DNA from: Saccoglossus kowalevskii
Lineage: Eukaryota > Hemichordata > Enteropneusta > Harrimaniidae
Reading direction: 5' to 3'
NCBI RefSeq assembly: GCF_000003605.2
Contig: NW_003137821.1
Coordinates: 533,211 to 597,210 of the forward strand
DNA length: 64,000 bases
Part shown: positions 20,739-33,700 of the stretch, one piece after another
Position numbering within the stretch: the stretch's first letter is position 1
How the letters are laid out: each line of letters opens with the position of its first letter
Position numbers and translations under genes: made by a program
Notes under the pieces: generated by a model
The model's database searches: none
Told to the model about the DNA's origin: nothing
What the model saw: the letters and a program-made list of their open reading frames with translations, nothing else

Positions 20739-22648
20739 CTGAAGTTCTTTCCAAAAAATCACACCCTTAGTGCTTTACTCGGACTTAACCACTAAAAGTA
20801 GTCAGATCACTAACGAAAAGGGCTATAGCGACAAATCAAAGGATGTAAAAATGTTACTCAAACAGGCAACTCTGGATGTGTAGTCGTCCTCATATGAAAT
20901 AAAGCAAATCTCAATAAAAAATACCTGGTTATTGAACGACTACAGCCGACGGTAAACATTCTGTGATGACGTCTCTTTCACCTGTTTACGTAATAGAATC
21001 TATAGAAGGCGCTATTATAAGAATGACACCCTATCATTACACGTGGTTCTGTGAATTAGTGAATGAATTAGTTTAGAATATTTGGACAGTGAAGGTAAAC
21101 GTTTTATGAATAGAGCTATCCAAAAAACTAGTTAAGCATTTTACTATTAATAATTGATCAGGAAAGGGGGAGACATACGTTCATCTAAGTCCATGGAACA
21201 ACCGTCACGCACGTTGAGGTACGCGCCCTGTGTTCAACAGATTGATGTGATTCACAACCTCGGGTTCACACCTCAAAAAATAAATACCCGTTTCCAGGCC
21301 GGTCTAGGCTTGACATGAGTACAACAAATGTTTTCCGTAGACTCAACGTGACAAGCAAGTTCAGAAATTAAGTTAAAATCCTCAATCAACACATAAAGTA
21401 TTAATTTCTGTCCACGAACTTTCGCATCTACATTTTTTGCCGGGAATATTATTGGTTGTAACCCAGAAGATGCCGCTACATAGCCTAACTAAGAATAATT
21501 GCTCGGAAATACAACTGAACACACAACGACATGGTAAATGATAGTTGCATCACAGTGGTTGGATGAAAACAAACATGTGATGCGTGCGTAACTCGAACCG
21601 ACTCTCTCGTACGTCACCAAATCTCTCTCAGATCTGGCTGTACAGATGGAGAAACTCTCGAATGTAATAGTTCGGCATAAATAATAGCTGATACATCTCT
21701 CCAATAAGTTGTAGCGCCCTCAAGTTGGCATTTTTCTAACAAAGATTTCTGTGAGTACCGTAGGTTACCCCTCCCCCCGTGCTGCGTTCAAACAGGTAAT
21801 TCAGTCTGGTAGCGCATGCAGTAGTTTGGAGTATAGTAACACTTTGAACAAAGAGAGAAGTCAAACATTCTCAACGATGTGGACGGAGATCATTTACAGG
21901 AGCATTTCATCGCAAGAGGGCGCAACTCATAGAAACGACGTAATTTACCGTAATGACGAGCTATTACGTAATACTCACAACGTCTTCTAATCAACGTTTT
22001 ACAGAAATAACATGACGGCTTTGGTCACTAGAATTTAGCAATCGTTGTTGTTTTGATTCCGGGTGCCATTTGGACTCCAACCTATTGACCAAATGAATTG
22101 TCTTATTAATGTTAGTGCTATTACTAAGACAATAAAAATATAATATTTTGAATTCACATAAACATTGCTTTAATCTAAAAACAGGACTGGTGTGTGAAAA
22201 ATGGAGATCCTAAACTGTGTTCTCAAATATAGCCTGACAAGGTCGCGTGAATTGCGCCCTCCGTGGTGCTCCAAACCCAAGCCGGCGAGGGCGCTAGTTA
22301 CTAGTACTACTGAAGACAAATCCTAAATATACTTCAGCACCGTCAAAATATAATAACTTCAATAAAGTGAAAAAACGGCACTAAAACGACCTAGTAGAAA
22401 AGTGCATTTATTCAAGTAACGTTTCCAAGTGTTTCCCCCCTTTTCAAACTACAAGCACTATAGCTGCAAGATAAATAGAAAAAGAAATGTAAAAAATACA
22501 ATCATCACATTAAAGCCTGTCGGCTATAGATATTACAAACAATCACACTGAACTTAAAGGTTACATACATATAGAACAGATAGAAGCTCAGATGTGACCT
22601 GACAAAAACGCTTCACGAAATTAGTGAAATGTTCTATTTAATGTTTTA

Positions 22649-22674
22649 ATTTTTTTTTTTTTTTTTTTTTTTTT
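22649..22674. repeat. Poly(T) run
   Basis: About 26 uninterrupted T. It could be the reverse-strand tail of a retroposed sequence, but I cannot recognise the body. Confidence 0.9.
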
Positions 22675-25098
22675 ATCCAGGCGACAGTTCCGGACATTGA
22701 ATGTCACTGTTGTCTCTTCTGACTTTTTTTTTTAATTGCTAGTGCTGACACATTTTTGCCACAGAAGTCATATTCATATTTGGAACTACATGAAAAGGCT
22801 GTGCGGCCAACTCTCTATCAAATGACAATTCAATGCGCTATCCTGGCGTCAACCAGGCTCGGTCAAACACAAGCACCTGCGGACCTTAACCAAGGTTCCC
22901 CCAAGGTCGCATTCGTTAGTGAATGAATCTCGGCCAGTGGAATTGGCCTTCCCATTGAGTCTGTAGTACACTCACCCAGGGTATGGTTCTATCATAGACC
23001 TTAGAATATTTTATTTTATTTTATTGGGGTGTGGTTTTAATGTTTACTACAAAAAGTTCAATACAAACTTTGCTTCAAAACGCTTGCCATTTGTTTCTGG
23101 AACGCGAAAATAATAAAGACTTAATTAAACCGAACTACTGAAACAGGTAAAAAAGTCCACCGCTCGTTTGTTTTTTCTTTCGACCAGTCATGTAGAATAT
23201 CTTCGTGAGAAGCGCCCTCTTGCGCTTAGCAGGTTACAGTAGATCGTATTGTCATTCTATTTCCTCCAGATTCGATAAACTTATTAGACTACTAGTATAA
23301 CAACTACTGGAGCATCATTGGTTGTTTAACCCAACCCGAAAATGTTTGTGTGATATAGAGAAGAATGCAACACCAATGATGCGGTCCTCATTTCCTGGAT
23401 AGTATTCATAGGCACAATATGTATTATTTACGCCTATGTCGTGACACAGTGTATGAGATACAGGCTACGCCCACGTATATTAATAATCTCTCGATAGAAA
23501 CAACGCCCAATGATACCCTGGTGTAAATTGACTCATTCGTTCTGTATGCCAGGCTAATTATACCGGTATTGTTCACGCGTATCTTGTTGACGCCCGGGGG
23601 GGGGGGTCAACTCTAAGGCTCGCAAACTGATCAAGATGATGAATTATTGGTGTTATTTGTAGTCTTAGTAAATATTACGTAATAAGGGGTGGGAACGCAT
23701 TGTATGTTCCGCATTGTGCAGGATCGGAGGTGCGTGACGAATCAAAGGTACACCGGCCCAAAATAATTAACACCAATATTTCAATCTATCACAGGTTGGA
23801 AAATATTCATTGTCCAGGTGGCATCACTTGTATTAACGTCGGGTTGGTTGATGACTTGCTACATATTGGCATTTTCGTACTTAATCCTTAATCCGGTTTT
23901 TCCTCTTATCCTGACAGTCAAAGTATTGCAAAAAAAAAAAATGCAAGAACATATTGTGAAGCACATTAAATACACCTTAACGGAAAACCACGGGTGTTTG
24001 ATTACACAGTCACTGAATTCCCCACCAACACTCGCCAGAATAGCAAGCACGCGAACGTATAGCGAAAATTTCGTTGATAAAAAGACCCGGGAATTGAAAC
24101 CGTACTAAAACTGTATTACAAGCAATCTACTTAGCAGGATGGTGTCAAATGTGTATTTTTAAACAGGTGACCTAATGGCATCGTTGCTATGCTCGCGTGA
24201 AAGTATACGTAATCTTCGGGTGCATTCATTGACGTCAAATTTAAAGATACCACAGATAATATTGAATGTTTTATTTTTAACGAAGATGTTTTTCTTCATC
24301 GTATAAACGACTCTTGATGGGTGACGCAATATGATTTACTCTCTAATCGGTATTAAATGACCACAGGTCGATCTTTAAAGGGGCGCGTACTATACAGCTC
24401 ATTTTCAACATCATAATATACAAGTATGTCCCGATCCCGGTCTTTATACGACCGATGAGTCATAACGAGTCCGACTTCGTCTGGACCTACGGTACTGTAA
24501 CGGTCTGTCGGTGGGGGAGCTGTTATTTTCCAAGGGCATTATGATTAAGTTCAATATCGGGGTTTTCTCGTTGGTAACTCGAACGCCAATTACACAAACC
24601 CATACGGTATGTTTGTACAGTTGATGCGGTTCCCGCCAACTAATGCAATATATATATTTACTTTTTTTTTAATCAATATTCAAATACGAACCCGTTGACC
24701 GCTTTCACTTTTCACTGCCTGGTACCAGCTTGGGATGCACTTATTAATTATTCATGAGCTGCGTAATGCATTCATCAACGGTCCTATTCAGCGAGCAGAG
24801 TATACTGTGAGCGCCATTTGAATATCTATGCAAGCCATTGTCGCGTCGAGAAAGAGCCGTTTAAAACTCTGTGAACAACGCAGGCGTCTTGTGTGAAATG
24901 ATCGAATACCTGCACGACAGTGTTGGATATTGACCTGCGTTCAAGTTTGTTCGAATAAGGTGTAAACTACAGGAGCAGTGACTAACTGTGCTCTGATCGC
25001 TAGGAATACCCAGTATTGGGACTCCAATTATAACTCGGATGTTAAAGCGGCGTGCCAGGTAGCAACAGTGTTTTTTTTTCGTACAGAACGCTATTAGG

Positions 25099-25162
25099 AT
25101 GGGACCACTGTTTACATTGACGTTGGTCCTCGCGACCGTTTCCGTATGCCGTGCCCAAGTAG
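25099..25162 (+). CDS. EGF/CUB gene exon 1: signal peptide
   Basis: ATG in strong start context (A at -3, G at +4) encodes [19 protein letters not shown] then QV: a short hydrophobic core with a plausible cleavage after CRA. Donor GTAG|gtgagt leaves one base (phase 1), matching the phase-1 start of every downstream EGF exon. Assignment to this gene is inference, because the next exon is 17.5 kb away. Confidence 0.75.
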
Positions 25163-28100
25163 GTGAGTAAAGAGTAGCATTGGATAGCCATCGAGCAGAC
25201 TGAGAGTGAGTGTGTACCGTGAGACTGCACTGAGGCAATGATCGGCGTGAGCTCGTTGCAGCGTTACCGCAGTCGGTGTATTAGTGCTATGTATATGTGT
25301 GCATTGGAACGGCGATGAATCCACAGGTTGTATGCACGCGCTCCCATTGCGTTGCCAGGGGGGTTGTGGTGATTTAAAACACTCTCGCTGCATCCGAAAT
25401 TGGTATTTTACCCCCAATGCACACGATCCATGAACCAAGAACCATGGTGTGTTTACTGTTTGCACCGAGCGTTGAGAAAAAAAAACGCCCTTTCGAAAAT
25501 ATCGATCTAGAAAAATCTGCTATCGCAAAACCCATTTCACAAACCCCATTCAATTTGAATACATACGAAAAATGCAAAATAATCAACAAAACTACATTCC
25601 CCGGCATGGGACATACTTTCACCGAATACGGAATTGCATTATGTAGCGACAGGGCAATGTGCACACACTTCTTTGAATAGAATAAAAATAGAAACATGAA
25701 ATAGTTATCTACATAATTCAATCTCTTCTTATGAATTACTTCCAACCCGTATTACGTCACTGTAATCGAACTTTGAACTTTATGCACACTTCCAATTAGA
25801 ATATCAACAACAATGATATATTGTCGATTTCACAAATCGCTTATTTCCACTTTCTATATGAAAACAACAGCTCCATATGTCGACGCATAGTACTATGAAC
25901 GACGCCCTATTGTGTGTTAAAATAAACATAAAAAAAATCGATACTATACGTACGTGGCAATATTCACTGTATTAGTGTTTACTGCAGTCGCGACTCTACC
26001 GCCAGGTTTTGTGACGGGTTTCCGAAAGCGTACTTGCTAAAAATAACACTACATGCTTCTGTCATTATGGCTACCCTGCATGGGCTTGATATAGTGCATA
26101 CAGCAAAACTAGGACCGAATACTGTAAAATCATTTATTTTCACTGACATTTAATTTCACTATTTTAATGTTTTGAGCATATTAACTGTGTTTTCATTTGT
26201 CAAGGAAACAATAAGTTTTATTGTTATTTTACATGTTCACGTAGATTTAATTTAGCAGATTATACTTATCAGTGAAATTAAAACCCAGTGAATAATTAAT
26301 GCATTTACAGTATCCTATTCAATGTCTGTATGTCTACTTAATCTCGCATACTGCCTCAACATGTTATCATTTTTTGAAAAGAAATATTATCAACAAGAAT
26401 GCCCCAGTGTGCTTTCATTGCCGAACATATGGTCAAATGCCTGTATGCTCTTTTGTATAAATATATCATAACCGACGTGACAAAATATCACATTTTTGTA
26501 GTAACGGGATTAGTACGCGTAATACATTGTAATACAAGAACTGACGTTTAAATTTATGTAATACGCGTTTTAATTCGCGAAATACATTGTAATACAAAAC
26601 TTTACGTTTTAATTCATGTAATACGTGTTTTATTTCGCGTAATATATTTTAATACGGACTGACGTTTTAATTTATGTAATACGCGTTTTATTTCGCGTAA
26701 TAAATTGTAATACGAGAATTGACGTTTTAATTTGTGTAATACGCGTTTTATTTTGCGTAATACACGGTAATACGAGAATTGACTTTTAATTTATGTAATA
26801 ATCGTTTTATTTACGAAGGCGATCCTAAACTATCTTGAAAGTAATATAATGTTGGCTTGGCAAATAATGACTTTATTTTATTTTAGTATTTAGGTTTTTA
26901 TAAATAATAATCCATATAATCTAAATTTGTTAATCAAACTTATTTCACACGATGCGTTCATGGTATTGATTTTGTCACATTTAAAAAATGTTAAGCCAAT
27001 AAACCTGATTTGGAATTTAAAATTATAACAAAACACAACACTTTTTAATAACTTGTCATTTAGCTGGTCGATTCCGTGACATGACGCGCACCAACATGCA
27101 ATTGTTACACGGTTGATAATACCCTGTTAATACTATGACCTTTGACCTGACGACACGCGGTGATGACATTTCATTACTCCCTTATTTTTTTTTTCATTTT
27201 GTCAGCGATGTTTATAAAATGATTTAACAAAATATCGACAATTCCATGGTAATATGCAAAATTAAAAAAAAAATCCTTAAACTTATCCTTAAATTATAGA
27301 TTATACTATTTGGTTTCCAACTCATTAAGTATTACTGACGACACGCGCTGAGTGCGAATTGAATTTTCTGAATTTAATATCAATGACAGAAAAATATTCA
27401 CAGAACTCACAAGAATGTTGAATATTAATACTATCGCAACAAACTCACAAAAAAATGGCGTTTAACACAAAAACACAACTGTTGTCGATAATTGTTTCCG
27501 TTGACGTTGAAGTGTCACATGCCTGAGCTAGCTGTACCTGGCACTACTCACGTCCGATAAGCTCTCGCCTTTGTCCCAAAACACAGCGTGTTTGTCTAGC
27601 GATTAAACATCGTTATTAATAATATTATATTATGGTGTTCACTTTAATATTATGTGTATTCTTTAAATCGTCGTCAATTATCGAACACAATACTATTATA
27701 AGGCGGTGGTCGCGCCGCTTCGCGTACAATGTTGGCCTCATTCGACGCATATAACGCGTGAAATATTAGTATACGTTTTTAAGGACTCCACAGTTTCTAT
27801 TATTGCGTCATACAAGGACAAGTAAGGTAGATATACGCAATAATGGACGACACGCAGTCGACTCGAAGCCCATTATTTAGGCGAACATTCCCGTCCGAGC
27901 CCTCTTATTTATTTATGAAATTCGAACGTGCTACGTGACGATCACAACATTTCTTTTCAACTAGAAAGCACAATTAATTAGCGGGTTTGACCTAACACAT
28001 CCTGTCTAACAAAAGCTGCCCTGATATTGATACACCCCTTCAACATGTTAGGACTTGTTTTACAGTGAACTAACCACGCCAGCGAAAAATAAAAGCGTGA

Positions 28101-30607
28101 CGTATTAAAACGACACAATAATTAAGTAATTGTCTGATATTGAATAAACTTGTTTTAGTTAAAAACGGGATATATATAAATTAATTAATTCAATTAAACT
28201 CAATCGAGAGTGGGTTCCATCCCATTGCTCGGAATGAAACCACGCTCGCTGTTCCAGTCGAACAAACAGCATTGTTAATTTCGCATAACAATAACACCAC
28301 TCGCGACGCACACCGTGACAGTTAATACCGTTCGCTGTTGGTCTTATCTTCACGTGATTTGTATTATCATCATGTATTGTTCTTTAAAACTCGAACAAAT
28401 GTTTAATCTATTCTCATTTTTTTTTAATAAACCCGAATACTTTTCTGTTTTGTCAGTGTGATGTGTAGCATATTGAACTCTTGCATAACATACACTGCGA
28501 AACTGAAATTTATGAACAAAAATTGCACAACAGTCATGAAAAACGAAGAATGCAAGTTAGAAATGTAATCCAAACAAGGGTACAGCTCATACCTAATCCG
28601 TGTAGTTTATTGTGTCGTGACTTCTACGAGTCAACATATAAGATTTCCATGGTAACAAGAGACTTTCGAATAGAAACATATAAATAAAACGTTCGCCCCC
28701 CCCCCCCAATTCACGTTCTCCATATTAGTTTTCACCTCTAGGCAAGTAAAGGTACACTCCAATCGCCCTGTGTTGCCCGGCGGCCAGTTACGCCCTACTC
28801 CCAAACTGTCCAGTTTTCCACCACAGAAAACACATAACTCTGTCTGGTTTACTATATCATGCTGTACTCAGGTGAAGCCACACAATGCAAAAAGTCACGC
28901 TTCAATGCCTGACTCTCCACTGTGTTTTCACAATCGCCGCCATTTTGAAAATACGTCATGTTACTCAGAAACTGACTGTGCAACCGGAAGCGTTTATTTT
29001 GACAAGAGTGACTGTACACATTAGACGACGTGAAATGAATGACTAAATAAATGGTGCACAAAATTATCAGCATTAAGCCTTAATGGATTTTGACGTATAT
29101 CTTCGCCAATAATGATTATTTGATTTAAATGGTCGAAGATGTGGCTGGAAGACGGTGTATTTTTTATTTCGCGGTGCCATATTTGTGCTTTTTGTATTAT
29201 TCTTCTCCTGCGAGATTTTGCATGCAATTTCCCTTCTCTCGGTGTCTAGTTTGCAATTACGTTTTCGAAAAAAACCTTCTAGCCATCCTCACGATGGTCG
29301 AACCATGGAGGTAAAAAAATTACTTACATAGCCGAACTATGAAGAAAATAACCCGATCGGTTCCTGTTAAATGATTTCCAGATTTGGGTCGTATGGGGTT
29401 GCATGANNNNNNNNNNNNNNNNNNNNNNNNNNNNNNNNNNNNNNNNNNNNNNNNNNNNNNNNNNNNNNNNNNNNNNNNNNNNNNNNNNNNNNNNNNNNNN
29501 NNNNNNNNNNNNNNNNNNNNNNNNNNNNNNNNNNNNNNNNNNNNNNNNNNNNNNNNNNNNNNNNNNNNNNNNNNNNNNNNNNNNNNNNNNNNNNNNNNNN
29601 NNNNNNNNNNNNNNNNNNNNNNNNNNNNNNNNNNNNNNNNNNNNNNNNNNNNNNNNNNNNNNNNNNNNNNNNNNNNNNNNNNNNNNNNNNNNNNNNNNNN
29701 NNNNNNNNNNNNNNNNNNNNNNNNNNNNNNNNNNNNNNNNNNNNNNNNNNNNNNNAAATAATGCTTGTTTCATTATTTAAAACGCAGTGAAAACACTGAA
29801 CTATCAATCAGTAGTGTATTGTAGTATCTCCAACTTAGACATCACGTTCTTTCACGGCTTTTGAGACTGACGTGTATCTCATTCAGACAAAATGACGTAA
29901 TTAATAAGCAATCACGATTTGAATACAAATCGAAATTCAAGGTCCTAACCCCGCGCCAGTCTAAGTCCAACTAGGGTGACGTGATCCACAAGTACCACCA
30001 CCTGTTGTGCTCACCCACAGCGACAGACTGGGCAGCGTGGCGTTTAACATGTTATACATTCATAAATAATAAATCGTTTGATTTTAGATCGTTTTTTAAA
30101 CGAGACTGTTAGCCGCGAGAGGAAATGTCTGATTCGATAAAATTACACGGTGCAGCGAGTTAAAAGCTGTCACTTTCGCTGTCACTTAAGACGTGCCCGT
30201 TAGGACAATGGTTACAGGAGTACCAGCCACTGCAACAACGATGGGTTGATGACCTCTTATGCTCACCAATATAAACAAACACGTCGAAAACGTACTATGG
30301 AGTCTAATTTATTTTTTCCTAATATCTAGCGGATATATTATTTGGTGCGTACTAAAAATGATGCCAGAAATCATGTGTGTGTATTATTCGCGAAACTGCT
30401 AACAAAGAAGGTTAACAATTATTATTTTAGTTCAAACATTATTTAGCCTTTTGTGTGGTTTTTGGTTTCCATGGTAACCTCACTAAGTCGAGTCAACATG
30501 TGTTGCCTTTGTGTAAAACTATGTAAAATAAATGGCACTATTTATAAATAAAACAATTTAACTTCCTAATATCCAACCTTGCGATATTGTATGATGTAAA
30601 TGAACTG

Positions 30608-30706
<99 letters not shown>

Positions 30707-33700
30707 AACATGTAATTTGCATAATACATGTTTTCATACTAGTTTTCATTATTCATTTTTGAACTATTGTTATATTCCTCACAAATAAACACAGGTAGTT
30801 TCATTTATCGGATTTTATCGCGAGTGAGTAATACATTTCTCAAAATAATACGATGATAAATACGAAATGAAAAATACGCCGTGCACATAATTTTGTCACT
30901 ATAATGAATACAAGATAGCCTTGACAATTTATAATTACTAAGTCATTGTTCACAATTATATTATTGCATTGTATTGCTTGTCTGCACACGGATGTAATTT
31001 CTAAATACGAATAATCATAAATCTTTTCATTCATTATTAATATTGCCACAGCGACAATGTGAGTGTGTGACTGGTCTGTGACTGGTTTGTGACTGGTCTG
31101 TGACCGGTCTGTGACCGACCATCGCATTTCGAGATATAGCCACTCGAACCACCAAGCTATAAAAATTAACACGAGCAATGTGTTGCATCATACTGTGCTG
31201 TGGTCTTCGAACGAATCAGTAAAATTGTTCTTCGAGAATAAATACCACCACGTAGCACAGGAAGCTGTGCGCACTGTCCCAGATTCAGTAATATCCTGCT
31301 AAGACGAGAGACCCCTTTCTGTTGTTATTTGTACAGCATTTGTATAACTTTACTTTGAACTCATTCACTGCCGTTAAGTCAACAAAGTAGTTTATAATAC
31401 TAGCATATATTTGATTACATAATAGTTTTACCAACTCTACTGTCAATATTATCCAGGAATGGCATAAATATAAAAAATATATACAAAATGAAATCAAAGT
31501 TGTAGTATGAATATGCCAACGAAATAATTGGTGATTCGTCTCCCAAGTCAACTTTATGATTACATTGATTATTCATGTTCAGGGCCTGCTTGGATGTATA
31601 TTATCCGGGCATTATAGAAATAGGAACTATAAAAAAATATCAAACAAAACTGCCGCCTTATTTAACCTCTCCTCGTAAACGAAAGTCACTGTAGTTCCAC
31701 CCAACTTACATACGCAAATGCTGTCACTTTGACTTGCACTAGCTATGCAAATTAATATGAAGCATGAATTGAACTGTAATATCAGATTTTATATATACCT
31801 TATCAGAGTTAAGCAACGATTGGGTCCGCGAGGTATAGACAGCGGGTGGTATGTAGTCTATATATGAGTTGTATTATTTCATAACTTCAATGTCCGTTTC
31901 GACTCATTTTCGTTCATTCCATCCTACCACTGGAACTGAGTCACCATGGTCTCTGTAATATAAACTTTGCTGACGCCCCTATGATATCACGCTGTTATCA
32001 TTTTCTTTCTATTAATACCAATTTGTGTGAGTGGCTGGTGTGATCACTGTAGAACATATCTCTATGTAATACAGTATACTATATAGTTCTCGTACTACAA
32101 TTAAAACCCGAAAAGATGATAAAATGTAAAAACTTGACATGTGACGCAATGTATAAAGTACCCAAAAATATACAAAGTTAAAAAGAGTTAATTGTTCAAT
32201 CAAATATTCAGTAATCAGCATTACCACGGTGTTGAGATCCCCCAGAATAAAGCCGATTCAGCTACATCGGTATCGGAAATATTTAAAAAGTTGACTCAGG
32301 TGTAATAGTCCACCATTTCAAAAATAATGGTTTTCGCTACAATTCAACTTTAATTATTGCTTATTCTGTCATGGTATTATATTATATTATATATTACAGT
32401 TTTAAATGCAAGTATGTCATCCACTACGCTAAAAATGTTTTAAGAATAGAACAGATTACAGTCGTGCCTACGTGACTCAGGCTCTTGTTACAAATACTTT
32501 TTGGGGTGTGATTATAACGTGTAATCCCCACCATGCACATATCATTGAAACATGTTAATTATTTATTGGATTTTAATATCGCCATTCGAGTAATTACGCT
32601 AAATGCAATCCATGTGATTATGCCATATGACATTCGAACGCATTGTTTCGCACATCAGTAAATTCGTGAATTTAAAACCCAGTGAATATGCTCAAGATGG
32701 TGAAATTGAATAACTTTTACAGTTTCTATAATTAGCCATTATCTATGACGTCACGATTACTTACCATTCATGGGTCCCATAGGTTCCATATTATATTAAC
32801 AAAGATGGCGACTTATTGCGTAGACCAACGCATACAAAAAGATACGCTATCAATATAGATAATTCTTCCGATGATTGGAACGCGTCGAACCACTCTAAGG
32901 AGTCAAAGTCGCTACTTAAATACACACCGCGTGCAGATCAAAACACTTATCCATGGAAGAGCGCGACGCGGATTAGATTGCGGAAAAATCACTGTTTACT
33001 CTTTGTGGGACCTGTGACCCCAAAACTGCATCGAAATGTGAATAAACTGGTGCTCATACAATCGAGCATTTAAGCTAGGAACAATGCACTGTGGAGCTGC
33101 AGTCTATTTCTGTATAGCTATTTACCCTATTGTGTGTAAAGTTCGCGCCATTGGTGGCAAAAGTATCCGTATACATATGAATTGACAGACGAATTGAATA
33201 CTACTTTCAAAAGCATTTATTTCCTGTCAGAACTATAACGCTAAAAATACGAATTAATTAATATGTACATTTAATTAAATTTATCAGGTCAACTGACACT
33301 AATTTGATTTATTGCTCCGTGATAATGAAATGTTGCTTTTCATGCGACCATTTGATGAATTACATGGATATATACTTAGATTTCATTTTAATCTAAAAAA
33401 AATGACTATACATTATATTTGTATAAATAAATAACCATATATAGAGCAGTTATCAATACTTGACAAGCATATATATATTTTTTTGTTTATTTGTCATTTT
33501 GAAAACGGGTCGACTCGAAGCTATATACAAGATTGTGCCTGATTGGCTACTCAACGCTAATATAACCCTAACAGACCAATCAGGTAGCAGCTTATTTATT
33601 GATATTTTTTCGGTGTATCAAATGTCTTGTACTATATGCTTCGGCTGAACTGGAGAAGCTTATTTGCTGGGTGGACTTCGTGTCGGTCTCTGAGTAATGT

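Larger units (their letters stand above)
17602..25098. other. Intergenic region between ABCA and the EGF/CUB gene
   Basis: I find no supported gene on either strand. Open frames up to about 100 codons lack domains, splice context or codon pattern. The first part (to about 20 kb) is AT-rich like the ABCA introns. From about 20.2 kb CpG becomes visibly more frequent. Contents: TACTGTA-type palindromes, (TTGA)n, a T26 run, and several GAGGGCGC motifs. The promoter of the EGF/CUB gene should be near its right end. Confidence 0.6.

Noticed and set aside
26505-26815. CRISPR-like array
   Set aside because: Units are contiguous 60-bp repeats without unique spacers, in an animal genome.
29324-29807. 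Open frames running through the N block
   Set aside because: They consist mainly of undetermined bases.
30538-30749. Repeating YLFI frames
   Set aside because: Translation of the (AAAT)n microsatellite.
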